A stretch of DNA of 64,000 nt, taken from NCBI RefSeq assembly GCF_013359945.1, contig NZ_JABWCS010000218.1, forward strand, positions 186,001-250,000, read 5' to 3'. The notes under the pieces were generated by a model, which was given only the letters and a program-made list of their open reading frames with translations, did not search any database and was not told the origin of the DNA. The translations under genes and the position numbers were made by a program. This document shows positions 16,357 to 24,640 of this stretch, piece by piece; the stretch's first letter is position 1; the number at the start of each line of letters is the position of its first letter. This stretch comes from Paenibacillus agri (GTDB lineage: Bacteria > Bacillota > Bacilli > Paenibacillales > Paenibacillaceae).

Positions 16357-16971
16357 TTACGCATTTGCCCTCGTAATATCCAGTTGCCCTTCCAGTACAG
16401 ACATGTGGGACGGTCCCCATTGATGATGTTGGATGAGTTCCTGTAAGGGAGGCAAATGGCGCGGCATATCCATTCTCATCACGGAAGAGATGGCTTTATA
16501 ACGATCTGCACGACCTCTAAGGATATTGAAAACAAACTCGTGCGCCAATGGCATCAGCCTCAGCATTCCGATCTCTGGAATTACTTGCAATGGGGCATGG
16601 CGCAATAAGCGGACTGTCTCGACAGAATAGCGGGAAAGTCCTCTGTAAATCCGAAAACCACACACAAGCTCCACACTCATCCCGCCGATCCGGTAATGAC
16701 TGAGTAAGGAATAGCAGCCGTTGCTACGGTCTTCCACAGGATTATCTACAGCATAAGCGCTCATGGCCTCATGAAGCCGCTCAGCGGCCCCCATGTCGGC
16801 ATACAGGTCAATGTCCCGTGGCTTTCTCCCCAGCGCCACTCCATGCAGCAGCAGCCCGCAGCTCCCGCCCAGCATCCAAATCGGAGGGTTGTCCTCCCAT
16901 GTGAAATCCAGTAAATCGGCCACGCTACGTAACGCCGCCAGCAGTTCCAGAGATATCTCTGTTTCGGCCAT
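16357..16971 (-). CDS. Nucleotidyltransferase-fold protein
   Basis: The segment MLGGSCGLLLHGVALGRKPRDIDLYADM has the G-G/S motif followed by D-x-D of the nucleotidyltransferase superfamily, as in MNT/AbiEii-like proteins. The rest, about 130 residues, is helical with no second domain I recognise. Substrate unknown. No toxin-antitoxin partner is seen beside it: the next genes are a ferredoxin and a DUF2768 protein, so a housekeeping or sporulation role is as likely. Confidence 0.7.
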   Translation of the reverse strand: MAETEISLELLAALRSVADLLDFTWEDNPPIWMLGGSCGLLLHGVALGRKPRDIDLYADMGAAERLHEAMSAYAVDNPVEDRSNGCYSLLSHYRIGGMSVELVCGFRIYRGLSRYSVETVRLLRHAPLQVIPEIGMLRLMPLAHEFVFNILRGRADRYKAISSVMRMDMPRHLPPLQELIQHHQWGPSHMSVLEGQLDITRANA

Positions 16972-17055
16972 ATCATCACATCCATCCCTACAAAATCGTG
17001 ATACGATTCCTTCAGAACTTGTCTATGAAGTTAGTCCATGATGTTATGTAACGGC

Positions 17056-17235
17056 TTACATAATTGAAGCTGCCCCGCCTAAAATACCGATCACCATTGT
17101 CAGAAAAGCAATAACCGACAGAATGGCCCGAACTACGCCCTTAGTCTTGCTGCGAGCGAAGGTAATCAGGAATACAGACAATCCCATCACTAGGATCGCA
17201 ATCAGGGACAACCACATTTTTGTCATTGGATCCAT
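17056..17235 (-). CDS. Small two-helix membrane protein (DUF2768/YphE-like)
   Basis: A 59-residue protein with two membrane segments (WLSLIAILVMGLSVFLITFA and AILSVIAFLTMVIGILGG) joined by a basic loop (RSKTKGVVR). The opening MDPMTKMW and its place near spoIVA and gpsA match the YphE/DUF2768 family of spore formers, whose function is not known. ATG 17235 has GGGAGGAG upstream; the open frame extends 9 codons further without a ribosome site. Confidence 0.72.
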   Translation of the reverse strand: MDPMTKMWLSLIAILVMGLSVFLITFARSKTKGVVRAILSVIAFLTMVIGILGGAASIM

Positions 17236-17303
17236 GGCTGAGCTCCTCCCATTCGGCTGCAATGTATAGGGACTATTATATCATGAAAGATATCCAATTC
17301 TGC

Positions 17304-17360
17304 AAAAAAAAGAGCAAAAGTACCGGAATACTTCTGATTCCAGTATCTTTTGCTCTTTTG
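17304..17360 (-). terminator. Intrinsic terminator after spoVIF
   Basis: A long minus-strand hairpin (outer stem AAAAGAGCAAAAG with CTTTTGCTCTTTT) ends in eight T. It lies just beyond the spoVIF stop. Confidence 0.9.
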
Positions 17361-17373
17361 CCAGGCCATAACG

Positions 17374-17649
17374 CTATTTTTTCAGGATCAGTTTCATTAA
17401 AGACTCCATCGAGCCTGAAGTAGCCCCGCCTTTTTGGACAGCATTAACAATACTCTTTACCGTCTCTTCACTGACCGGTACTTTGGCCATTGATGACACC
17501 TGCTTGATCAACTGGCGGAGCTGGGCTTCATTCTGCGTGGTTCCCGGCTTGACAGTACCGGCAAGTTTTTTGATGGCGCCTTCGGTGATGTTTTTCCCCG
17601 TCTTCTTGTTAATGGCGTTCAAAGCGTCCTTGGAAAAATTTTTGCTCAC
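17374..17649 (-). CDS. spoVIF: Stage VI sporulation protein F
   Basis: SpoVIF helps the coat regulator GerR act late in coat formation in Bacillus. The 91-residue helical protein resembles it in the opening (DALNAINKKTGKNI), the middle (LRQLIKQVSSMAKVPVSEE) and the C-terminal MESLMKLILKK. It sits between gpsA and the DUF2768 gene, with its own terminator. The assignment rests on pattern and length, not on a catalytic motif. Confidence 0.75.
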   Translation of the reverse strand: MSKNFSKDALNAINKKTGKNITEGAIKKLAGTVKPGTTQNEAQLRQLIKQVSSMAKVPVSEETVKSIVNAVQKGGATSGSMESLMKLILKK

Positions 17650-17716
17650 TTCTCATCCCTCCTCCGTCAATCCCCAATAACAACATATGAGGATATCCGG
17701 CAAAAGGTGAACCTAA

Positions 17717-18757
17717 TCAGGAGTGCCATTGCTCCCAAGTTTCCTGCGAGATAGCTTCCATTTCCGTCTTGCGGTCGCGGCCCATCAGTGCTTCCACAGC
17801 CTTACGCGGACTTCTTTCCTTGAACAGAACATGATAGATCTGATCGGTAATCGGCATTTGCACACCGAGCTTCAGTGAAATGGCATAGGCTGCTTCCGTC
17901 GTGCGAATACCTTCCACTACCATGCCCATGGAATCCAGCACCTCAGCCAGAGGCTTGCCCTGACCCAGCAGTGAACCTGCACGCCAGTTGCGGCTGTGCT
18001 GACTGGTGGCTGTAACCACAAGGTCCCCGATTCCAGCCAGACCAGCAAACGTAAGCGGATTCGCTCCGAGCTCTACCCCGACCCGGGAGATCTCGGCCAA
18101 ACCACGAGTCAATAGCGCAGCTTTAGCATTGTCGCCAAACCCCAGACCATCAGAAAGACCTGCGCCAAGCGCAATGATGTTCTTAAGCGCTCCGGCCAGT
18201 TCTACCCCTACCAGATCACGGTTCGTATATACCCGGAAATCATTATTGATGAACAGTTCTTGCGCAGCGGCTGCACGTTTGTCGTCATTGGAAGCCACGA
18301 CAACCGTTGTCGGACAAAGGCGCACAACTTCTTCAGCATGACTTGGCCCGGAGAGCACCACTACCTGTCCTTCAGGACAGCCTAGCTCTTCGGATATCAC
18401 GGTAGACATGCGCTTCATCGTCTCCGATTCGAAGCCTTTGGTCGCATGAACGCAGAGCATATCTTCCTTCCAGAAGGGCTTCAGACTGCGCGCAACCTGC
18501 CGCATGCCCGAAGAGGGTGCCACAATAACCACAGCGCTGGAGCCAGTTACGGCGCTCTCCAAATCCGTTGTCGCAATAATGTTAGCCGGCAGATTAATTC
18601 CAGGCAAATAATGATGATTGGTATGGGATGTATTAATTTCAGCAGCCTGATCAGGGTTGCGCGTCCACAGATAAACCTCCCGGTGATTGGCTGCCAACAC
18701 ACTTGCCAGCGCCGTCCCCCAGCTTCCCGCGACCAGCACAGAAACTTTATCAGACAA
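17717..18757 (-). CDS. gpsA: Glycerol-3-phosphate dehydrogenase [NAD(P)+]
   Basis: GpsA reduces dihydroxyacetone phosphate to sn-glycerol-3-phosphate for phospholipid synthesis. Family motifs include AGSWGTALASVLA, VVIVAPSSGMRQVARSL, LSGPSHAEEV, ELAGALKNIIALGAGLSDGLGFGDNAKAALLTRGLAEI and GIGDLVVTATSQHSRN. The first glycine of the nucleotide-binding GxGxxG is replaced by valine (VLVAGSWG). I take TTG 18757 as start: AAAGGAGG stands 8 bases upstream, and it overlaps the plsY end. The frame is open to 18799. Confidence 0.95.
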   Translation of the reverse strand: MSDKVSVLVAGSWGTALASVLAANHREVYLWTRNPDQAAEINTSHTNHHYLPGINLPANIIATTDLESAVTGSSAVVIVAPSSGMRQVARSLKPFWKEDMLCVHATKGFESETMKRMSTVISEELGCPEGQVVVLSGPSHAEEVVRLCPTTVVVASNDDKRAAAAQELFINNDFRVYTNRDLVGVELAGALKNIIALGAGLSDGLGFGDNAKAALLTRGLAEISRVGVELGANPLTFAGLAGIGDLVVTATSQHSRNWRAGSLLGQGKPLAEVLDSMGMVVEGIRTTEAAYAISLKLGVQMPITDQIYHVLFKERSPRKAVEALMGRDRKTEMEAISQETWEQWHS

Positions 18758-19367
18758 CGCGGTTTCCTCCTTTAACCTTGGAGCCGATCTTGTTCTCACG
18801 GCCCCCGGCGATCTTCACAATGTTGGTCCGATGACGCCAATAAGCAAAGATAGCAATAACAATGCTTGTCCAAAGAATCGGCGGCGTATAATCAGTCAAC
18901 AACAGAAAGAGTGGTGTCAACGCTACAAAAATAAGCGAACCCAGAGATACATATCGGGTAATGACAATAGCTAAAATGGCGATGATCCCGGCGGACAGCG
19001 CAGGCCAGAACGCAAACGTAGCCATCACACCGATCGTAGTAGCAATGCCTTTGCCCCCGCGAAAATGAAAATACACCGGCCAATTATGCCCCACAATGGC
19101 AGCAATTCCGCAGAGTGCCGCTGCCCAGGTGCCCCAGCCGAAAAGCCAGGTGCCCAGCCATACTGCGGCAATCCCTTTCAGTACATCCAGAACCAGCACC
19201 AATATCGCAGGACCTTTACCAAGAACCCGTAAGGTATTGGTTGCACCTGCATTGCCGCTCCCATACTGACGGATATCAATGCCTTTCAGCAGCTTCGCAA
19301 GCAGTACACTAAAGCTGACGGAGCCAAGCAAATAGCTGACAACGATAACCAGAATTTCAAGCGCCAC
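18750..19367 (-). CDS. plsY: Acyl-phosphate glycerol-3-phosphate acyltransferase
   Basis: PlsY is a membrane enzyme that acylates glycerol-3-phosphate with acyl-phosphate, the first step of phospholipid synthesis, using the product of the adjacent gpsA. It has several membrane segments and the conserved loops YLLGSVSFSVLLAK, YGSGNAGATNTLRVLGK and FRGGKGIATTIGV. Its last codons overlap the gpsA start. The pairing of plsY, gpsA and, at 22327, plsC puts three lipid steps within 5 kb. Confidence 0.96.
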   Translation of the reverse strand: MALEILVIVVSYLLGSVSFSVLLAKLLKGIDIRQYGSGNAGATNTLRVLGKGPAILVLVLDVLKGIAAVWLGTWLFGWGTWAAALCGIAAIVGHNWPVYFHFRGGKGIATTIGVMATFAFWPALSAGIIAILAIVITRYVSLGSLIFVALTPLFLLLTDYTPPILWTSIVIAIFAYWRHRTNIVKIAGGRENKIGSKVKGGNRVV

Positions 19368-19379
19368 GCTTCTTCTCCC

Positions 19380-20702
19380 CTAACCTTCGTCTGATTTGCG
19401 CCGTGTAAAGAGTCTGATCGGCGTTCCTTCGAAATTAAACGCCGCCCGGATTTTATTCTCCAGATAACGTTCATAGGAGAAGTGCATCAGCGACGGATCA
19501 TTGACAAACACGACAATCGTCGGAGGCTTCACGGCAACCTGAGTTGCATAGTTGATGCGCAGACGACGTCCTTTGTCCGTTGGCGGCGGATTAATGGCAA
19601 CAGCATCAGAAATAACATCATTAATCAGATGCGTCGTAATCCGAAGCGCATGCTGCTGTGCCGCGTGTTGAACTACAGGCAGCAGCTTTTGCAGACGCTG
19701 TTTGGTCAGTGCGGACAAGAAAACTACAGGAGCATAACTCATGAACAGGAAATGATCGCGAATCTTGTTCTCAAAGTTCTGCATCGTCTTGTCATCTTTC
19801 TCTACCGCATCCCACTTGTTCACTACAAATATAGATGCTTTACCCGCATCATGAGCATAACCGGCAATATGCTTGTCCTGATCAATAATGCCCTCTTCGC
19901 CATTAATAACAACGAGCACGACATCCGCGCGCTCAATCGCACGCATTGCACGCATAACGCTGTATTTCTCGGTATTTTCATATACCTTACCGCGCTTACG
20001 CATACCCGCAGTATCAATCAGCACGTAACGCTGTCCGTCCCGTTCAAATGGCGTATCGATCGCGTCCCGCGTTGTACCAGCAATATTGCTGACAATAACG
20101 CGCTCTTCTCCCAGGATCGCATTGACCAGCGAGGACTTACCAACATTCGGACGGCCGATCAAAGCAACACGGATCACATCGTCATCATATTCCTCTTCCG
20201 TTGGCTCTGGGAGGCGCTCCGTAACCGCATCCAGCAAGTCTCCCAGACCGGTACCATGGCTTCCCGAAATACCAATTGGATCGCCAAATCCGAGGCTGTA
20301 GAATTCATAAATATCTTCCGTACGCTTCATGTTATCCACTTTATTGATGGCTAGCACCACCGGCTTGCCGGAACGGAACAGAATTTGAGCAACTTCCTCA
20401 TCGGAATTCGTTAATCCGCTTTTGGCCTCGCACATAAAGACGATGACATCAGCTTCCTCAATCGCCAGTTCCGCCTGAACGCGGATCGATTTCAGAATTG
20501 CATCTTCACCGTCAATTTCAATCCCACCAGTATCAATTACACTGAACGAAGTACCGTTCCAGTCCGAAATACCATAGATCCGGTCACGTGTAATCCCCGG
20601 TTTATCTTCTACAATGGCTAATCTGTCGCCGATCAACCTGTTAAAAATCGTCGATTTCCCGACGTTAGGCCTCCCAACGATCGCCACTACGGGTCTTGCC
20701 AT
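19380..20702 (-). CDS. der: Ribosome-associated GTPase Der (EngA)
   Basis: Der has two GTPase domains in tandem and acts in assembly of the large ribosomal subunit. Both P-loops are intact (GRPNVGKSTIFNRL near residue 10 and GRPNVGKSSLVNA near 183), as are DTGG/DTAGMR and the NKVD and NKWD specificity motifs. The C-terminal KH-like domain is present (RLRINYATQVAVKPPTIVVFVN). ATG 20702 (MARPVVAIVGRPNV) has AGGAGG 7 bases upstream. The 440-residue length is normal. Confidence 0.98.
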   Translation of the reverse strand: MARPVVAIVGRPNVGKSTIFNRLIGDRLAIVEDKPGITRDRIYGISDWNGTSFSVIDTGGIEIDGEDAILKSIRVQAELAIEEADVIVFMCEAKSGLTNSDEEVAQILFRSGKPVVLAINKVDNMKRTEDIYEFYSLGFGDPIGISGSHGTGLGDLLDAVTERLPEPTEEEYDDDVIRVALIGRPNVGKSSLVNAILGEERVIVSNIAGTTRDAIDTPFERDGQRYVLIDTAGMRKRGKVYENTEKYSVMRAMRAIERADVVLVVINGEEGIIDQDKHIAGYAHDAGKASIFVVNKWDAVEKDDKTMQNFENKIRDHFLFMSYAPVVFLSALTKQRLQKLLPVVQHAAQQHALRITTHLINDVISDAVAINPPPTDKGRRLRINYATQVAVKPPTIVVFVNDPSLMHFSYERYLENKIRAAFNFEGTPIRLFTRRKSDEG

Positions 20703-20816
20703 ATTCATTCCTCCTGTCTTCCTTACGTTACTCATCATAGCAAAAAACTATAAAATTGGCTAACCGTATCTTCGGGTAGTATCCACTTCTACCGTTCAGC
20801 CAAAAGCACCAGTAAA

Positions 20817-20856
20817 AACACAATCGGCGAACCCCCGTATTGAGGGTTCGCCGATT
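20817..20856. terminator. Strong hairpin terminator after the S1 protein gene
   Basis: The palindrome AATCGGCGAACCC / GGGTTCGCCGATT, symmetric on both strands, lies between the S1 protein stop and the der start region. On the minus strand it is followed by GTGTTTTTA. Confidence 0.85.
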
Positions 20857-20922
20857 ACTTTACCCGGTTAGATTCCCCATCCCTGAAAAGACGGGGTATC
20901 CGTTTCTTTCTGGGTTAAGGGA

Positions 20923-22218
20923 TTAGTTGCCCTTGAATTTGTCCAACTTGTCGCCGAAACGCTCAGCAAGTGTGAAGCTGAGGCCTTCGTTGCTCAGAGA
21001 AACATTTGGATTGTTAAGCACTTCTTTAGGTGCTCTGTCTCTGCTTGGTCTTTCCGGTTTAGCGGAAGGAGCAGGAGCTTCCTCAGTTTCTTTGATGCTC
21101 AGGCTAACGCGTTTTTCGGACGGGTTGAAGTCAAGTACTTTAACTTGAACTTCTTGTCCTTCTTTCAGCACTTCATGCGGAGTGCCGATATGTTTGTGGG
21201 AAATTTGCGAGATGTGAACTAGACCTTCAACACCTGGAAGCAATTCCACGAATGCGCCGAAGTTCACCAGACGTTTAACTTCGCCTGTAACAACATCGCC
21301 GATATTGATTTTGCCTGCTGCAGAATCCCAAGGACCTGGAGCAGCTGCTTTGATGCTCAGGCTGATTTTTCCTTTTTCAGGATCAACCTTAAGTACTTTA
21401 ACAGTTACTTTATCGCCTTCGGATACCACGTCAGATGGTTTATCAACATGGTTCCAAGCAATTTCGGATACGTGTACAAGACCGTCTACTCCGCCCACAT
21501 CAACAAATGCGCCGAATTGAGTCAGACGTTGTACAGTACCTTCAAGTACTTGGCCTTCAGTAAGCTCAGCCATGATTTTTTGCTTGTTGGCTTCGAATTC
21601 TTCTTCAAGAACTTCTTTAGCCGACAGGATTACCTTGCTGTTCTCACGGTCAAGTTCTTTGACTTTCACACGCAGGGTACGTCCTTTGTAGTCGCTGAAA
21701 TCTTCAACGAAGTGACGCTCAACCATGGAAGCTGGAATAAATCCGCGCGCGCCAACATCTGCTACCAGACCGCCCTTAACTACGTCGGCCACAGTAACTT
21801 CGAAAGCTTCTTGGGAAGCAAAATACTTCTCAAGATCTTCCCATGATTTTTCGCTGTCGATTGCACGTTTGGAGAGCACAAGGCTTTCCTTGTTGTCGTT
21901 GATGCTGACAACTTTGCACTCTACTTCCTGTCCAACTTCGACAGCTGCAGCAGCGTTGTCAAGTTGTACAGAAGAAAGTTCGCGAATTGGAATCACACCG
22001 TCGTATTTATATCCAATGCTTACATAAGCTTGGTTATCTTCGATTTTGACGATTGTTCCTTTCACGGTATCGCCTTTTTTCAAAGAAATGATTTCCAAAT
22101 CTTCCTGGTTAGTCACTTCTTCGTTGTTTCCAGCAGCTTCCACAGCTTCTGTTGTTTCTACGGTTTCGTTGTTCTCAACATTCTCCGCAGCTTCCTGATT
22201 TCTAATTTCCTCAGACAT
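20923..22218 (-). CDS. ypfD: S1 domain RNA-binding protein (RpsA/YpfD type)
   Basis: A 431-residue RNA-binding protein with four S1 domains: about residues 46-120 (KKGDTVKGTIVKIEDNQAYVSIG), 135-200, 222-290 (EGQVLEGTVQRLTQFGAFVDVG) and 307-375 (IGDVVTGEVKRLVNFGAFVELL). An acidic N-terminal tail precedes them, and a Pro/Lys/Arg linker with a conserved C-terminal end follows. This is the short Firmicute form of ribosomal protein S1; direct ribosome function is uncertain in Bacillus. It lies between der and plsC as in related genomes. Confidence 0.93.
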   Translation of the reverse strand: MSEEIRNQEAAENVENNETVETTEAVEAAGNNEEVTNQEDLEIISLKKGDTVKGTIVKIEDNQAYVSIGYKYDGVIPIRELSSVQLDNAAAAVEVGQEVECKVVSINDNKESLVLSKRAIDSEKSWEDLEKYFASQEAFEVTVADVVKGGLVADVGARGFIPASMVERHFVEDFSDYKGRTLRVKVKELDRENSKVILSAKEVLEEEFEANKQKIMAELTEGQVLEGTVQRLTQFGAFVDVGGVDGLVHVSEIAWNHVDKPSDVVSEGDKVTVKVLKVDPEKGKISLSIKAAAPGPWDSAAGKINIGDVVTGEVKRLVNFGAFVELLPGVEGLVHISQISHKHIGTPHEVLKEGQEVQVKVLDFNPSEKRVSLSIKETEEAPAPSAKPERPSRDRAPKEVLNNPNVSLSNEGLSFTLAERFGDKLDKFKGN

Positions 22219-22326
22219 GTGATTACCCTCCTCGATTCAAAACCCCATTTATTTAAACCCGCGTAGAGCAGAGTTCAAAACAATCATTACCTTAAAATCT
22301 TACCACTAGGATACCGGATTTGAAAC

Positions 22327-22914
22327 CTAGCTTGTGCTTGGCTTTCCAGTCTCCATCATCTCATGAATCCGAGACATAATGACATCAGTAACGGCATCCA
22401 GAGAATCGCTTCCTGCTCCCTCGAAGGAACTGAGGTCAATGGGAGCTCCATAAACTACAGTCATCCGGCGAAAAGGCTTGTACTCGCCGATAATCGCCGC
22501 CGGAATAACAGCCGCTCCGCTGCGAAGCGCAAAGCTTGCTGCACCTTTCTTCGCAGCTCCAGCATCGGAGTTGCGGGTACCTTCGGGGAAAATGCCCATT
22601 ACATTACCACTACGAAGTGTAGTAAGGGCTGTCTTAATGGATTCTTTGCTTACACCGCCACGCTTGACAGGAAAAGCGCCCAACTGTCTGATGAGCCAGC
22701 CCAGAACAGGAACCTCGAAAAGCTCCGCCTTTGCCATATACTTCACCTTACGCTTCAATTTAATGCCAATCGTCATGGGATCAAGCAGGCTGATGTGGTT
22801 CGCGCAGAGTAGTACCCCGCCTTCCTTTGGCACATTGTCTCTCCCTATGATTCTTAATGGAAAGACAATAGCGTAGATCACACGGAGTATTCCAACGCAA
22901 ATGTTATAAATCAT
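22327..22914 (-). CDS. plsC: 1-acylglycerol-3-phosphate acyltransferase
   Basis: PlsC acylates the second position of lysophosphatidic acid at the membrane. The H(x)4D catalytic motif is present in CANHISLLDPMTIG, and the substrate motif in IFPEGTRNSD. An N-terminal hydrophobic stretch (ICVGILRVIYAIVFPL) anchors it. The start overlaps the cmk stop (ATGA), so the two genes are coupled. Confidence 0.93.
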   Translation of the reverse strand: MIYNICVGILRVIYAIVFPLRIIGRDNVPKEGGVLLCANHISLLDPMTIGIKLKRKVKYMAKAELFEVPVLGWLIRQLGAFPVKRGGVSKESIKTALTTLRSGNVMGIFPEGTRNSDAGAAKKGAASFALRSGAAVIPAAIIGEYKPFRRMTVVYGAPIDLSSFEGAGSDSLDAVTDVIMSRIHEMMETGKPSTS

Positions 22915-23621
22915 AAATGATTTCTCTCCCCGTCAACATAAGATCTGCAGTGTGACACGATGGCCTCTACAACCTGAGTGATATCCATTAACGTCGTATC
23001 CAGAAGAATCGCATCTTCCGCACGACGCAGCGGCGATATTTCCCGTCCTTCATCCAGACGGTCACGCTGGGCAATATCATGTTCAAGCTGCTGCAGAGTC
23101 ACCTCTTCCGTATCCCTGAGCTCCTTGTAACGGCGAAGCGCGCGCTCCTCCACACTGGCCGTCATGAAAATCTTCACTTCGGCATCCGGCAGCACGGTCG
23201 TACCGATATCGCGGCCGTCCATCACAACCCCCTTGCGTAGTGCCATCTGGCGCTGCAGGTGACTGAGCCTGGATCTTACACCCTCGATCTTGGAATACTG
23301 CGACACTAGGCCGCTGACCTGAAGACTGCGGATATATGGGGTCACGTCTTCCCCATTGATCGACACCTTCTGCCTGTCCTTCTCCGGAATCAGTTCCATC
23401 TCCATGCCGTTAACGGCTCGGTTGACTTCGCTCTCATCTTCCGGCACAATGCCTTCACGGATCATATACCAGGTTATCGCCCGGTACATTGCCCCTGTGT
23501 CAACATAAATGTAAGAAAGATTCTGGGCAACCAATCGGGCAACAGTACTCTTGCCTGCCCCGGCAGGTCCGTCGATAGCGACGTTAATTCTGTCGTTAAT
23601 ATGTGTACCCTGCCTATCCAA
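22911..23621 (-). CDS. cmk: Cytidylate kinase
   Basis: Cmk phosphorylates CMP and dCMP. The P-loop IAIDGPAGAGKSTVARL-like segment (here VAIDGPAGAGKSTVARLVAQ), YVDTGAMYRAITW, VMDGRDIGTTVLPDAEVKIFMTAS and the C-terminal DTT/DIxxV region are intact. I prefer TTG 23621 as the start, 9 bases after GAGGAGG, giving about 236 residues and a 12-residue tail before the core; the frame is open to 23675. It precedes plsC with a 4-base overlap. Confidence 0.94.
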   Translation of the reverse strand: MDRQGTHINDRINVAIDGPAGAGKSTVARLVAQNLSYIYVDTGAMYRAITWYMIREGIVPEDESEVNRAVNGMEMELIPEKDRQKVSINGEDVTPYIRSLQVSGLVSQYSKIEGVRSRLSHLQRQMALRKGVVMDGRDIGTTVLPDAEVKIFMTASVEERALRRYKELRDTEEVTLQQLEHDIAQRDRLDEGREISPLRRAEDAILLDTTLMDITQVVEAIVSHCRSYVDGERNHL

Positions 23622-23728
23622 CGGGGCATTCCTCCTCAAACACGCTTTCATAAGAAAAGCATCTGGCGATGACATTTCAAATCAGCATTGACTTCATACC
23701 GGCAGGGTGCTCCCGCCGATATTATCAA

Positions 23729-23750
23729 GAAAAAAGCAGGCATTGCCTGC
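23729..23750 (-). terminator. Intrinsic terminator after the PilZ-type gene
   Basis: Minus strand GCAGGC-AAT-GCCTGC followed by TTTTTTC. It separates the PilZ-type gene from cmk. Confidence 0.92.
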
Positions 23751-23823
23751 GACTTATGAAATTATACCACAGTTTGTACGTCAGTGCAAAACCGCACAGG
23801 TCGTATCACACCAGAAAAAAGCC

Positions 23824-24492
23824 CTACCTGTTGCGGAAATCGAACTGACGCTCAAAGCAGTAGCGGATTATTTTCTGGCGTTCGGTATCGGAAATCGCAG
23901 CAAACTTCAGCATCGCCAGACTACGCCCGTTCTCCAGCGTTTTGATCCGCACCACCTCGCCCTCAAAATTCACATGTTCTGATGTACCATTGCGGTAAGG
24001 AACTAATAACCAGCAAGAAAGTTTGTCCTCTACATCGAGCTTTACCTTGGCATCGGTCAGAAAGGAAGTTCCTCCGCCGCCGACATCCTCCGTCCGTACG
24101 AGAAAACGGTTGCCATTGCTGCTCTTCACAGCTAGCTCCAATTCTGCGCTTACCCGTAAAAAGCTCCGCCGCTGGATCTTGAAAATGGATTCTGGTGCAG
24201 GCTTGCGCACCCGAACCATCCGGATTACATCCTCCTTGAAACCTACAACGTGGGTGTAAAAGTAATTTTTAATGCCGCCCTCAGTCATAAAGTAGACCGA
24301 AAGCTCGTCCCCAACCGTCAATTTCTTCAGCCTCCCGCTGCCCTCTTGCATCGGGATTTCAATCAAAAAAGCTTCATCTTCCGTCTCTGCGATTCTCGAT
24401 CTATATTCAACTTCTGCTTCGACAGCATCACTGGAAGCGACTTGAATGTATAGATTGTCGTTGATTTTGGGATACAAAGGTGTCACCGCCAC
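23824..24492 (-). CDS. PilZ-domain flagellar brake protein (YpfA/YcgR-like)
   Basis: Proteins of this family bind cyclic-di-GMP and slow the flagellar motor. The N-terminal YcgR-like domain (to about residue 95) is followed by a PilZ domain beginning IQRRSFLRVSAELE, which holds the RxxxR ligand motif. The second motif, usually (D/N)xSxxG, reads EDVGGGGTSF, with glycine where serine is expected, so binding should be tested. Position beside ypeB and cmk matches Bacillus ypfA. The GTG at 24492 is the longest start; a TTG at 24477 behind GGCGGTG is also possible. Confidence 0.85.
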   Translation of the reverse strand: MAVTPLYPKINDNLYIQVASSDAVEAEVEYRSRIAETEDEAFLIEIPMQEGSGRLKKLTVGDELSVYFMTEGGIKNYFYTHVVGFKEDVIRMVRVRKPAPESIFKIQRRSFLRVSAELELAVKSSNGNRFLVRTEDVGGGGTSFLTDAKVKLDVEDKLSCWLLVPYRNGTSEHVNFEGEVVRIKTLENGRSLAMLKFAAISDTERQKIIRYCFERQFDFRNR

Positions 24493-24572
24493 ATGAATTA
24501 GTAAGATATTCTAATTCTAATTATAGCATGGCCTTTTGCAGCCCGGGTGAGAAATATATTCGTGATGGCAAG

Positions 24573-24593
24573 AAAAAAGGGCAGCAGCCCTTT
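24573..24593 (-). terminator. Intrinsic terminator after ypeB
   Basis: Minus strand AAAGGGC-TGCT-GCCCTTTTTTC, about 50 bases beyond the ypeB stop. Confidence 0.88.
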
Positions 24594-24640
24594 AAGGGTG
24601 CGCCCTGCTTGATTGGCTCTCTTTTCCGGAAGGTCATCCG

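Noticed and set aside
16357..16971. Toxin-antitoxin or abortive-infection module based on the nucleotidyltransferase fold
   Set aside because: No HEPN, MenT-like or antitoxin partner lies beside it; neighbours are ferredoxin and sporulation-associated genes.
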